From NCBI GenBank assembly GCA_964570855.1, contig CAZMZR010000017.1, forward strand, positions 1 to 49,432: a stretch of DNA of 49,432 nucleotides, given 5' to 3'. Position numbers and translations under genes: made by a program. Within the stretch, counting starts at the first letter, position 1. Each line of letters starts with the position of its first letter. Origin of the DNA: JAFGPS01 sp964570855 (GTDB lineage: Bacteria; Planctomycetota; Phycisphaerae; Sedimentisphaerales; Anaerobacaceae). A model generated the notes under the pieces. It ran no database searches, was not told the DNA's origin, and worked only from the letters and a program-made list of their open reading frames with translations. Positions 1 through 8,510 of the stretch are shown in pieces.

Positions 1-2
1 CG

Positions 3-641
3 TTCGAGTATGAAAAAGCGGCTATGTTTCGAGACCGTATTCGCCTGATAGAGAAGCTCGACCAGCGGGGCACGCCGGATGAACATGTCCAGCCGGAAGT
101 TTTCGCCGCCGACCCGACCGAGGCGCTTTCACAATTGCGTCAGATTTTAAAAAGTCCCGAGCCGATCCGGATCATTGAAGGAATCGATATCGCCAATATT
201 TCCGGCGCCGAGGCGGTCGGCTCGTTAGTAAAGTTCATAGACGGCAAGCCTTTTAAGAACGGCTATAGAAGATTCAAAATCAAAACCGTCAAGGGTATCG
301 ACGATTATGCCATGATTGCCGAGGTGGTCAGACGCAGATACAAATACGCAATCAAAGGCGAGGAACTCTGGCCCGATCTGATTTTAATCGATGGGGGATT
401 AGGGCATTTGAGGGCCGCCGAGAAGGCGCTCGAAGAAATGTCCGCCCCGGCGGTCAGGATTGCCTCAATAGCAAAAAAACAAGAGGACATATATATACAA
501 AAAGGCAGCCAACCCTTGAAGTTGGCTGCCCATTTGCCTGCCCGTAAGTTACTACAGTACGTTCGTGATGAAGCTCACCGTTTCGCACAGCACTATCACC
601 ACATCCTGCGAGGCAAGAAGATGTTGGGCGGAAGAAACTGA
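3..641 (+). CDS. uvrC: UvrC excinuclease subunit, C-terminal part (5' end outside window)
   Basis: UvrC makes both incisions around a lesion in UvrABC nucleotide excision repair. The reading frame is open from base 3, so the gene begins before the window. Its first visible residues (FEYEKAAMFRDRI) are the end of the UVR motif that contacts UvrB. The RNase H-like nuclease domain follows, with the expected catalytic Asp in GIDIANISG, Asp in LILIDGGLG and His in RDEAHRFA. Only about 17 residues follow RDEAHRFA, so the C-terminal tandem helix-hairpin-helix DNA-binding domain of ordinary UvrC (roughly 60 residues) is absent. The gene ends convergently with the PDZ gene, 43 bp away. The family assignment is firm. 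Whether the missing HhH is lineage-specific or a truncation cannot be told here. Confidence 0.93.
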   Translation, partial: FEYEKAAMFRDRIRLIEKLDQRGTPDEHVQPEVFAADPTEALSQLRQILKSPEPIRIIEGIDIANISGAEAVGSLVKFIDGKPFKNGYRRFKIKTVKGIDDYAMIAEVVRRRYKYAIKGEELWPDLILIDGGLGHLRAAEKALEEMSAPAVRIASIAKKQEDIYIQKGSQPLKLAAHLPARKLLQYVRDEAHRFAQHYHHILRGKKMLGGRN

Positions 642-684
642 TTTTTATGTTTTGTGTTACCCATCGGATTAATTATTATTATGC

Positions 685-1656
685 TTAGGATTTTTGGTTT
701 CCCTGTTTTTCTGACAAACGGTTTAATAGTTCGTTTTGACTTTTTTCCAGCTCTTTAATTCGATCCATTAGCTGACTCATTTGATCCTGTATTTTATCGA
801 GCGTCTGGTCGTTTTGTCCGGACGGCGGTTCTGAAAATTCCAAATGCGGTTGCAACTGCGGGAAGAAGTTATTCTCGAAGTCTCTGTTGGGTATTGGTGG
901 TACATCCGGGAAAGAGATATTTTCCCTTCTTTCCCGAGCAGTTGAAAGTGCTTTTTCCGCGGCTTTACGGTATTTCTCAGGCAGCTTGTCGATCTCTTTT
1001 ACGGTAGTTTCATATTTGGCATCGCCGTCGTGAATTATAATTTTCGAATCTTCGTTGTTCGGATTGCCATTGATTGTAATTTTTTGGCCGTCTAAATTGT
1101 ATGTCGAATAGAACTCATTGAATAGTTGAGTGATATCCAATCCCTGCGGCAGGTCATCTGTCAGAATCTCTACCCATTTCTGGTTATCCGGGCTCATTCG
1201 GTATAATTTGCCCGGGCGCCATACCTGTTCAATTTCCGGTTCCGGAGGATATTTCCACTCCGGTTCGCCTTCTGTCGCCCCAAGCTTAATCTTCAATTGT
1301 TTATGTTCGCCCAGGTGGATAATCTCCAGCGAGATTTCTTCTCCGACCTGTGCTTGCTGCACTGCGAAAACAACGCTTTCATATTTATAAATGTCTTTAT
1401 CCTGGATGCGTGTAATAATGTCGTCTCTTTCGAGACCGATTTCCTCGGCGGGGCTGTTCTTTTGTATATTTCTTATCCTGACACCCTGGCCCGGTAACAG
1501 CCTGAGATGTTTGGTCAGTAGTTCCGGCAGAGGGGACATATCCAACTGTACTCCGAGACAGGGCCTGGTATTAGATGAGTTTGCTTCTGTACTTAATGCC
1601 GTACCCGATAAAAGCAAAGCCACTAAAATTATTTGTATCATATTTCCTGTTTTCAT
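685..1656 (-). CDS. Exported PDZ-domain protein in a sigma/anti-sigma operon
   Basis: 323 residues. The N-terminal hydrophobic stretch (MIQIILVALLLSGTALS) looks like a signal peptide. One PDZ domain spans about residues 30-127, with the GVRIRNIQKNSPAEEIGL and DDIITRIQDKDI signatures of HtrA/DegS-type PDZ modules. No trypsin-like or other protease domain is present. The middle is charged and unrecognised. Residues about 285-320 form a probable coiled coil with Leu/Met heptads. A GAGG lies 9 nt before the ATG. The gene is third in an operon, 36 bp after the anti-sigma gene. By analogy with DegS/RseB in the sigma-E pathway, it may sense extracytoplasmic peptides for the anti-sigma factor; this is inference from context only. 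Confidence 0.8.
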   Translation of the reverse strand: MKTGNMIQIILVALLLSGTALSTEANSSNTRPCLGVQLDMSPLPELLTKHLRLLPGQGVRIRNIQKNSPAEEIGLERDDIITRIQDKDIYKYESVVFAVQQAQVGEEISLEIIHLGEHKQLKIKLGATEGEPEWKYPPEPEIEQVWRPGKLYRMSPDNQKWVEILTDDLPQGLDITQLFNEFYSTYNLDGQKITINGNPNNEDSKIIIHDGDAKYETTVKEIDKLPEKYRKAAEKALSTARERRENISFPDVPPIPNRDFENNFFPQLQPHLEFSEPPSGQNDQTLDKIQDQMSQLMDRIKELEKSQNELLNRLSEKQGNQKS

Positions 1657-1692
1657 GTTTCTTGACCTCTCAAAAATCCTTTTTTCTTTATA

Positions 1693-2286
1693 TCATATTC
1701 GTCCATCATAAACAGTAGGTCTGACAGTGTTTTCCCGGTACCCCTCGACGAGCCATTGATTCCCCTTTTCGTCGGTGAAGTTGTACCAGTCAACATTGCG
1801 ACTTACACCTCCGGCGTTTCTTGTTTGAAGCAACGATGCTCTTTGTATATCCGGATTAATATTATTGTTGGTGTTCTGCGCTACGATACTTGACGGAGTC
1901 CGTTCGATTTGGAGTGTTTGATTGGAGAGCAGAACAAAATGCAGAGCAAGACCTATGATAAGTCCCGCTGCCACTCCTGCGGCGAAACGCATATAGCCGC
2001 CAATCTTTACGATTCTTCGTAAAGGATTTAACGTCAGATGTCTCAGGGGGGATTTAGACTGCTGTTGATATGCTTTGGTTAATATCTCCTCGGGTGTTTT
2101 CCCCTGTCCGAGGAGTTCGGAAGTAACGACCTCGCCGCATCGCTCGTGCAGGTTCTGAAATTGTTTAAGGAGCTCTTCCGCCTGCGGATCTGCGTTTAAC
2201 TGGTCTTCTAATATATTTTGTTCGCTTGGGCTTATCTCACCATCGAGGTATTTTCCGATTAGTATTTCAAGCATTTCCTGATTCAT
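1693..2286 (-). CDS. Membrane-anchored anti-sigma factor
   Basis: 197 residues. The cytoplasmic N-terminal part (MLEILIGKYLDGEIS, then LEDQLNADPQAEELL) has the helical pattern of anti-sigma factors of the zinc-finger (ZAS) class, but the HxxxCxxC zinc signature is missing. One transmembrane helix lies at about residues 101-121. The rest, about 75 residues, is predicted outside the cytoplasm and contains WYNFTDEKGNQWLVEGY. I chose the ATG at 2286, which sits 2 bp after the sigma-factor stop and has GGGGAA about 7 nt upstream. A TTG five codons earlier would overlap the sigma gene. It presumably holds the sigma factor at the membrane until signalled. The role comes from gene order and topology rather than strong sequence identity. 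Confidence 0.78.
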   Translation of the reverse strand: MNQEMLEILIGKYLDGEISPSEQNILEDQLNADPQAEELLKQFQNLHERCGEVVTSELLGQGKTPEEILTKAYQQQSKSPLRHLTLNPLRRIVKIGGYMRFAAGVAAGLIIGLALHFVLLSNQTLQIERTPSSIVAQNTNNNINPDIQRASLLQTRNAGGVSRNVDWYNFTDEKGNQWLVEGYRENTVRPTVYDGRI

Positions 2287-2288
2287 AT

Positions 2289-2867
2289 TTATTTTCCCCA
2301 AACTTTCTTGCTGTCCTTATTCATAACTTTGTTATAGATCATTCTTCTTGCCCGTACGAGTCGAATCTGCACGGTCGTGATGGGAACATCGAGTATTTCT
2401 GCAATTTGTCCATAAGTTAGGTCACTGGAATGTTCCAGCATGAATACCTGACGGTATTTGTCAGGCAGCGATATTATCGCCTTCGTTATTTTTTTATATT
2501 GTTCTTCCTGTTCAACATTTTCAAATGTCTTCTGTGCTTTTTCGTCACTTCTAAGCTCGGCAAACTCTTCGTCCAACTGTCTGGGTCTTTGTGCTCTTTT
2601 TTGTCGGAATCTCAGTGCCTCTCTGCGGGCCAAAACCGCCAACCACGGCCGGAAACGTTCGGGCTCCCGCAAGGTATTAATTTTTCTAATGAGCTTAACA
2701 CAAATATCCTGCAAAACATCATCAACCTGGTCTGCGTTATTAATGAGGCTGTAAACCAGGCCTTTCAACCATGCCCAGTTGCGTGTCAATAAAAGCTGCA
2801 TGGCCTCTTTATCACCATGCTGCGCCGAGCAGACTAACGACGATTCGTTTTGCCTTTTTGCCTTCAT
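2289..2867 (-). CDS. RNA polymerase sigma-70 family (ECF) sigma factor
   Basis: 192 residues, normal for an ECF sigma factor. Region 2 spans about residues 24-92 (NADQVDDVLQDICVKLIRKI, then RFRPWLAVLARREALRF). Region 4 spans about 128-180 (SLPDKYRQVFMLEHSSDLTY and a helix-turn-helix around GQIAEILDVPITTVQIRLVR). There is no region 3 or 1.1. It directs RNA polymerase to a dedicated promoter set, probably including its own operon. It is the first gene of the sigma / anti-sigma / PDZ unit, and its stop is 2 bp before the anti-sigma ATG, which suggests translational coupling. The Planctomycetes have several ECF groups of this kind; the exact group cannot be assigned by eye. Confidence 0.9.
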   Translation of the reverse strand: MKAKRQNESSLVCSAQHGDKEAMQLLLTRNWAWLKGLVYSLINNADQVDDVLQDICVKLIRKINTLREPERFRPWLAVLARREALRFRQKRAQRPRQLDEEFAELRSDEKAQKTFENVEQEEQYKKITKAIISLPDKYRQVFMLEHSSDLTYGQIAEILDVPITTVQIRLVRARRMIYNKVMNKDSKKVWGK

Positions 2868-2950
2868 ATTCTATCTTTATAATATATAGATACTCAGGAA
2901 GCCAGATTCATACATAATTTATTGATTTTTATGTGTAAATTTTAGTAAAG

Positions 2951-2995
2951 ATTGCCAGAGGATTAAGTTCTTGGGTTATAAGAACTTATGGTAAT
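2951..2995. promoter_or_regulatory. Two-tier inverted repeat upstream of ECF sigma gene
   Basis: An inner perfect 9-bp inverted repeat, TAAGTTCTT (2964-2972) and AAGAACTTA (2980-2988), has a 7-nt spacer. It is enclosed by ATTGCCA (2951-2957) and TGGTAAT (2989-2995), which pair with one G-U. It lies 84-128 bp before the sigma start codon. It could be an operator or an RNA hairpin; the sequence does not decide. Confidence 0.5.
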
Positions 2996-3066
2996 TGAAA
3001 GATTGTTTGTTGGTCTTTATTATCCGAAAGCGATACTTGTTATTTTGCCTGATTATCACTGTATCG

Positions 3067-3104
3067 ATAGGTTTTGATATTTGTGATATCTCTATAGGTT
3101 TTGA
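3067..3104. repeat. 11-bp direct repeat pair ATAGGTTTTGA
   Basis: Two exact copies of ATAGGTTTTGA at 3067-3077 and 3094-3104, 27 bp apart start to start. Between them is the short palindromic stretch GATATTTGTGATATC. The layout suits a protein-binding site, but no partner is known. Confidence 0.4.
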
Positions 3105-3259
3105 GCGTCGATGTGTACGTATTTTGGGAACAGCCGGGTCGAGAACCGAGGTCCCTGGTCCGGTGCGGCACTTTTTAATATCAAAGTTAGAATTTCCCGA
3201 TAAGGCTCCTGTTTAATATTTTCCTTACCTTTGAAAGATGTCCCGACTTATACCCAGGT

Positions 3260-5298
3260 TCAGGGAAGTGGAGGATAAGCACCGGTAAAGAGAGAATCCT
3301 GTTTCTGGTTGATTAGCTCTCGTATTTCAGTTGGGAGCGTAGTTGCTGTTAAAGAGCCCGGAAACGCTTTTAATAATTCGTAATTGCCCAGTTCTGAACA
3401 CCTGAATAAGGGGCCGTTATAGTTGGGAAAGTTCCGACTGTGGGCCGAAAATTCCGGATGCTGCATATGTAAATCTTCCGGCGATTTCACATTCTCCTGG
3501 GAGTTTTCACCCGCCGCCGGACTCCACGTAATCAATGGTTGAGATGCTGTGTTTCCACGTCGTACATACACGTTGTAATCGAGCTGTTTTACTTGTGGTT
3601 GCTTAAGTCGTTCATTCAATTGTCTCGACTGCTTAAACTGCAGAAGAGAACCGCGATACTGTTCATCAGAGGTTAGCAGGTTATTAACAAATACGTGTCC
3701 GTCCCGCTCATCGACATCCGGACCGGTGCTGGGATGCCAACCGAAGCGATCGCCTGCCGCGCTTCTCTGCGTGCGTCCGATGTGTGCCGGACTGTTTACC
3801 AATGTGTTTTGGTACATTTGGACGTCAGAACTGTTGAGCACAAAAATACCGTAGTTACAATTAACAAATACATTATTGGCGCAAATTGCTCCTTTTGAGA
3901 TTTCGATGAAGAATGCATTTCGTCTCGGCTGGGACCGTTCGTTGCCGGTCCGGCCGCCGACATGGCCGACCGCCTGGAACCAATTGTTGATAATTCGTCC
4001 GTCAACATTACCCACATCATACCAGATACCGTTAGAATTCGGATGGTCGATTACCAGGTTATCCCTGCATATCGCACGGTAACATTGATTAAAGATCTTC
4101 ACTGCCGCAGGATAATATCCTCTGATATTTTCAATATTATTACGTCTGAAGATGTTTTTTTCCAACAGTGCGTCGGCAGAGCCTATAAGGTAAATACCTT
4201 CCGTACTGGTATCGCTCACCAGGCAGTGCCGAAAAATTAAATTATCTCCCCTTAAGTAACCGGCGACACGCGAACAGAAAGAAATGGTGCAATGCTCAAA
4301 GGTCGTATCCACCACATCCTTGCCGTGATTCGACTCATCGGACAGACCTTCCGGTTCCTTTCCTTCGATTTCAATGGCTCGGTACGCATACTGCGTGAAC
4401 GTGATTCCCCGAATCACAGGCCCTTTTCCGTCCGAAGTTTTGCCGTGACAATCCTTGATTGTTCTTATAAAAGCATTATCGAAAGCGGTGATTTCTATCA
4501 TTCGGTCGTTCGGGTCTGTACCGATATAAACCTGTCCTTGGTCATAGTCGATNNNNNNNNNNNNNNNNNNNNNNNNNNNNNNNNNNNNNNNNNNNNNNNN
4601 NNNNNNNNNNNNNNNNNNNNNNNNNNNNNNNNNNNNNNNNNNNNNNNNNNNNTCATTCGGTCGTTCGGGTCTGTACCGATATAAACCTGTCCTTGGTCAT
4701 AGTCGATATAGAACGAATTCACGTCAACTTCATCCTGACTACCGACGGTATTCAGTAATTTGCCGTCGATGAAAACCATGTCGTTATTGAAAAGGCACAA
4801 TGGCGTTGAGCCCCGAGGCCGCCACCAATCCGCAGGTTTTGATGCAAATAAATGGGACCATGATGTCTTCCACAATCCGTCTTTAGGATGTTCCCACTGG
4901 ATTGCCACCTTGGTGCCCTTGAGTACAGGGTGTTCGTCCGCATAGGGCTGTATGATAATTTTCTGGTTAAATGTCAGGTTACCGGTACGATAAATACCGC
5001 CGCGTAATACTATTGCATCGCCGGATTCAACACGCTCTACGGCCGCCTCCAGGGTCGTCGGCTGTTCAAGAGTTTTTCCTGCTGCTTCAACATCTCCATC
5101 GGGCGCTACGTAATAAATCCGTCCCTCTGCTTTGGGCAAATCGTAGTTCTGCCATATCGGGCCGTAAGGACCGGACGAGGGTTGTGCTATTACGGGTAAT
5201 GAGCAAAAGATCAACCAAAGAAGGACGAAGTAGATTAAATGTGGCTGATATCGTCTCTTTATCCGATTGTATGATTGTTCGATGTGATTCAACTTCAT
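3260..5298 (-). CDS. Secreted right-handed beta-helix protein, split by an assembly gap
   Basis: As given, the gene is interrupted by 100 N. The 55 bp before the gap repeat the 55 bp after it exactly. Removing the N run and one copy leaves 1,884 bp, exactly 628 codons without a stop, so the real gene is very probably intact (627 aa). The N-terminus has a hydrophobic export segment at about residues 20-38 (FVLLWLIFCSLPVIA). RIYYVAPDGD, PTTLEAAVERVESGDAIVL and GGIYRTGNLTF then form the typical start of a pectate-lyase-like beta-helix. Later N-rich rungs include NNIENIRGYYPAAVKI, NWFQAVGHVG and NNVFVNCNYGIFVLNSSD. This is probably an extracellular polysaccharide lyase or glycosidase-like protein. 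The exact family is not assignable from the rungs. Confidence 0.82.
4498..4552. repeat. 55-bp terminal overlap, copy 1 (assembly artefact)
   Basis: Identical to 4653-4707 over all 55 bases, directly abutting the N run. Exact overlap of contig ends at a typical k-mer length points to unmerged contigs rather than a biological duplication. Confidence 0.95.
4553..4652. other. Scaffold gap (100 N)
   Basis: Exactly 100 N, a conventional placeholder of unknown length. With the flanking 55-bp identity, the true gap length is probably minus 55, meaning overlapping contig ends. Confidence 0.97.
4653..4707. repeat. 55-bp terminal overlap, copy 2 (assembly artefact)
   Basis: Second copy of 4498-4552. 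It lies inside the beta-helix gene and keeps the same reading frame after collapse. Confidence 0.95.
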
Positions 5299-5569
5299 TT
5301 CTTTTTCCTTCCGAGTAAAGGTTGATAAAGAATAAGAGTGTTTACACAGGAATCTGTAAAATATATTGGAGTAATAAAATTATCTTTGGTAATAAAAGCA
5401 GCACATTCCCTCGTTATTCCTATACTACTTCTCATAAATATCCCGGCATTGACAGGGCCGGATAAACAAATAAAAATAACTTTCATCGAGGGCGGCGATT
5501 ATACCAATAAAAAATTTGCATTTCAAGAGAAGAAATCCTCGCGACCGCCTTTTTAAAAGGAATTACATA

Positions 5570-5591
5570 AAAAGCCTTCTTTGTGGCTTTT
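5570..5591 (-). terminator. Candidate rho-independent terminator
   Basis: Perfect 7-bp stem AAAAGCC (5570-5576) and GGCTTTT (5585-5591) with an 8-nt loop. Read on the minus strand it runs into TTTTT, and it is also T-rich on the plus strand. It lies about 310 bp after the PEP-CTERM gene that ends at 5902 and could end that transcript. Confidence 0.5.
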
Positions 5592-5614
5592 GAAAAAGTC
5601 ACAAAGAGACATTT

Positions 5615-5733
5615 GAGATTGGCGCGTTGTTCCGAATAGTCGGAACTCCTCGCAATGGCATGGAAACGAACTTTTTGTAATTGCGAGCGCTTTTAGGTGT
5701 TCCATAGGGAGAGCACAGCGACGAAGCAATCTC
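5615..5733. repeat. Nested imperfect palindrome of a dispersed intergenic repeat type
   Basis: The outer arms are GAGATTG (5615-5621) and CAATCTC (5727-5733). The inner arms are CTCGCAAT (5649-5656) and ATTGCGAG (5680-5687). The pieces CACAGCGACGAAGCAATCTC and CCTCGCAATGGCA resemble the widespread intergenic repeat whose mistranslation gives peptides with CHCEE. Only one copy is in this window, so the repeat status rests on recognition of the type. Confidence 0.6.
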
Positions 5734-5901
5734 AAGTTTTTCAACAGTTCCTCTTTTGCTTTTTAATTATATCTATGAGCTTATCAATGTTTCTGCGCAG
5801 ATTCGGATGCAGGCAATCCTGAAGGAAGGCAACTTTGAATTGAAAGAATTTCCCGGCACAAATTAGTGGTTTTTGTGCCTGGATGGCCGGTATGTTTCTA
5901 T

Positions 5902-6660
5902 TCAACGTTTTTTGAAAACTAAAGCTAATACACCTGCGACCAAAAATACGATTGTTGAAGGTTCGGGTATTGGCACTGAATCAATACTACTGCCACTACT
6001 AACACTACCGCTGCCGACGTACATCACAGGATTGTTAAAGTTGATGTTAAAAGCATGGCCGACGGAATTAGGAGTACTGCTGTGAGGTATTTGTATGTTG
6101 TCAAGTCCCAACCATCCGGTTGATGGATTGTCAAACTCAATGCCGAGTTCATGGCCGATAGAGTCCGGCATATTATCGGCCGCGAATCTAAGTATATATG
6201 TCTTGAATGAGGAGGTCAGTTCCACGGTTTTTGTCGCCACTGTGATCCTCTCGCCGTTAGTATCCTGGTAATAGAAACTCATTTTCAAGACGGAAGCGTT
6301 ATAGTTGTTCCTTGCATCCACAGAGAGCACAAATTCGTCGCCGGTTTTGATAACGTGGGGCAACAGATTCCATATCGATGGATCGCCTTTACCCTCCTCG
6401 CTGCCCATAAGGAATGCCATCCAGTTTCCGTTAGTGGAATCCGGACCAATTTCCACCCCCGAATTGATGGCTACAACGTCGCTGCTCCAGGCCGGTATAT
6501 CAATAGAATTAATTTTTTCTCCGTCCCAACACTGTTGTTTGGCGGTACCAGGCAGTTCAAAACTGTTATTTGGAACCGATACCTTTACATACGCCGCCCG
6601 TGAATTCGTTGAAGCGAGCAATACTGCAATGAGACTCACTAATAATCCAAATTTAGGCAT
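5902..6660 (-). CDS. PEP-CTERM sorting domain exported protein
   Basis: 252 residues. A signal peptide covers about residues 1-22 (LVSLIAVLLASTNSRA). A beta-rich middle follows, with NSFELPGTAKQQ near its start and LGLDNIQIPHSS near its end, a pattern seen in carbohydrate-binding-like jelly rolls of PEP-CTERM proteins. The C-terminus is a textbook PEP-CTERM signal: PIPEPST, a hydrophobic helix (IVFLVAGVLALVF) and KKR. Such proteins are processed by an exosortase and placed on the surface or in the exopolysaccharide matrix; no exosortase gene is in this window. AGGAAGAG lies 4 nt before the ATG. The middle domain has no recognised function. Confidence 0.85.
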   Translation of the reverse strand: MPKFGLLVSLIAVLLASTNSRAAYVKVSVPNNSFELPGTAKQQCWDGEKINSIDIPAWSSDVVAINSGVEIGPDSTNGNWMAFLMGSEEGKGDPSIWNLLPHVIKTGDEFVLSVDARNNYNASVLKMSFYYQDTNGERITVATKTVELTSSFKTYILRFAADNMPDSIGHELGIEFDNPSTGWLGLDNIQIPHSSTPNSVGHAFNINFNNPVMYVGSGSVSSGSSIDSVPIPEPSTIVFLVAGVLALVFKKR

Positions 6661-7421
6661 AACACTCTTCCTGTGGACAACAAGAAGAAATAGTTTACGC
6701 TTTGGTCGTAAGTCAGCATCTTTATTGCAGGTTTTTATGACTTACTTCCTTGTGCCCGTATCAAACAGACCTCACAAAAAAGACAAGAATATTCTATAAA
6801 TGCTCCGAGCCTGTTATTATATGTCACTTGATATTCTTGTCGGCAGCTTATCTTTGATTTCCAAATTAACCTGTTCGATGTCCTGCTCTGAGGCAGAATC
6901 AATTTATCAGGCACAGCTTTCTTGTGGTTGCCTGTAATGTCGTTGTTTTGCCGTTGCAATTATAATAAATAATATTAATAGCTGAGGCATCGTTCGACAC
7001 GATCAGCATCGGGGCGATAGCGACATAAAGAACCAATCTTCTCTAAAATTATTTATATTCCGAGGAATATTTCAATTAATACTATGCATGTCTTATTAAA
7101 AACAAAAATGCCCGCTATATTATTAAATATCGAGCATCGGAGAAGAGTACAAAAACGAAACACACGTTTCGGTATTTAATGGAGCCTTAAAATATTAATT
7201 TTCAGGCATCCAAAACGTGATAAATTTTAATTCGTACCGTCTAATTTGATTGGTGTTCTCAGTATTTCAATCTCAAATTTTTTTGCACCACTGGTTTTAT
7301 TAACAGCAGGACATTTTTTCTGTTGCTGATTAAGCTGATTTCAAACAGGCTTCAATCTGAAAGTAAAACAAGGTTTTTTTGCCTGTATTACTTATCTCAG
7401 CCGAAGTATGCCCTATAAATA
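6661..7421. other. Long intergenic region between PEP-CTERM genes
   Basis: 761 bp, AT-rich. I found no supported gene. A small bulged hairpin can be drawn at 6981-7007 (GCTG, then ATCGT/ACGAT, then CAGC). A long-loop pair AACAGGC (7344-7350) / GCCTGT (7381-7386) lies downstream of the second PEP-CTERM gene. Confidence 0.5.
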
Positions 7422-8240
7422 TTAAAGCATTATTTTTCTATGCTGCAGTAAAATCAATCCGCCAAGGCCTAATAGAACTATCGTAGCCGGCTCTGGAATC
7501 ATGTAAGTTACTGCATTAAGGAATACCGTATCACCTTCCGGGGTGAGATTATATGCTCCCTGAGGAGTACCTGTACTTTCCTGCGTACCCGCAACAAAAA
7601 GCATCCGTTTTCCTCCGGCGTACTGGTCCGCTCCGTCGTAAAACTCTGTTCCTGTTTGCCATTCTGCAATCCACGCTGCATCATAACCTACAGCGGTTGC
7701 TATAAGTATGCCGTTACCTACATCGACGGTATCGATGAATGTGGTGTTGCCCGAACCAACGGTTTCATCTAAAACATCTATCTGAATATTGGCAAAAATA
7801 GGAGGGACGCCGTCATAAATACCCAATAGAGGAGAGCCGATATCATCAAGCAAAGTGGTGGAATCGACCCATCCCCAGCTGCTGCTTGTGGCGAGTTGCG
7901 TGTTCGATGAAATAATCGACGTTGTAATGGAGTTCCACTGCTCTGCTTCAGTACCATTAATATAATTTTCGCTGTTTGTAGATCGGCTGATAATTATTAA
8001 ATCGGCACTGTTCAAGGTATCTATTTTGGCGTCATCGAGAGTTAGCCAGTTGTTTCGTTGGACATTAACGGAATATCCCTGTGATGTCAGAAGGTCCACC
8101 CAACCCTGGTCATCCATAATGCCATTGCCGTCGAGGTCGGTATCTTCTGAGACCCAGATGATATTATAAGTGGCGTTAACCGGTAGGGTCAGGCATAATG
8201 CTAACACCAGACTTATCGGTATGAATTTCTTTAACATCAT
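7422..8240 (-). CDS. PEP-CTERM exported protein with a class I glutamine-amidotransferase-like fold
   Basis: 272 residues from the ATG at 8240, which has AGGAG 7 nt upstream and is followed directly by a signal peptide (FIPISLVLALCLTLPVNA). An in-frame start 45 codons earlier would bury that signal and is not used. The mature part begins NIIWVSEDTDLDGNGIMDDQ and continues with WVDLLTSQGYSV and SADLIIISRSTNS. This alternation resembles the ThuA/GATase-like flavodoxin fold found in many planctomycete exported proteins. No catalytic Cys-His-Glu triad is evident. The C-terminus is PEP-CTERM: MIPEPATIVLLGLGGLILL then HRK. It is probably exosortase-processed and surface-located. A structured 5' leader lies at 8296-8362. 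Confidence 0.83.
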   Translation of the reverse strand: MMLKKFIPISLVLALCLTLPVNATYNIIWVSEDTDLDGNGIMDDQGWVDLLTSQGYSVNVQRNNWLTLDDAKIDTLNSADLIIISRSTNSENYINGTEAEQWNSITTSIISSNTQLATSSSWGWVDSTTLLDDIGSPLLGIYDGVPPIFANIQIDVLDETVGSGNTTFIDTVDVGNGILIATAVGYDAAWIAEWQTGTEFYDGADQYAGGKRMLFVAGTQESTGTPQGAYNLTPEGDTVFLNAVTYMIPEPATIVLLGLGGLILLQHRKIML

Positions 8241-8295
8241 ACCCTTTCTCCTAACTTTATATATGGATATACACTCTCTACTATGGCTATATGCC

Positions 8296-8362
8296 AAAAA
8301 AAGAGTCGTTACCAACAAGGGCGCAGACTTAACACCCACGGTCGTTCTTGTCTCAAACGACC
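8296..8362 (-). promoter_or_regulatory. Possible attenuator-type leader of PEP-CTERM gene
   Basis: In the minus-strand transcript, GGTCGTT (8362-8356) can pair perfectly with AACGACC (8346-8340), and less well with a second AACGACT (8310-8304) that stands directly before a run of seven U (8302-8296). This gives mutually exclusive pairings 56 nt before the start codon. No known riboswitch class is recognised. Confidence 0.35.
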
Positions 8363-8510
8363 TTCTTTCAAACAATAAAAAATCTTAACCAGGCCCTGTT
8401 CTTTAAAAAGAGTGTTTGCTCTTTAAGCCCGGTTATTGATAAACCTCCTTGCGGGAATCCATTTTTGAGCTGTTATTTGAAAAAATCAACCTCGCTCCAG
8501 CTCTTTCCTT

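Larger units (their letters stand above)
2868..3259. other. Intergenic region upstream of the sigma operon
   Basis: 392 bp with no convincing gene. It holds a two-tier inverted repeat (2951-2995) and an 11-bp direct repeat (3067-3077 and 3094-3104), both listed separately. The sigma-operon promoter should lie here, but I see no clear -35/-10 pair, as expected if it is recognised by its own ECF factor. Confidence 0.6.
5299..5901. other. Intergenic region with terminator-like hairpin and dispersed-repeat-like palindrome
   Basis: About 600 bp between the beta-helix gene and a PEP-CTERM gene. It holds the hairpin at 5570-5591 and the palindromic element at 5615-5733. Short open frames here show no domain, and those crossing the palindrome are repeat translations. 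Confidence 0.6.

Noticed and set aside
5295..5556. Small open frames on both strands upstream of the beta-helix gene
   Set aside because: No ribosome binding site, no family, and both strands equally open; treated as AT-rich noise.
5553..5744. 63-codon minus-strand frame containing CHCEEFRLFGTTRQS
   Set aside because: This is the familiar mistranslation of a dispersed palindromic repeat, not a protein.
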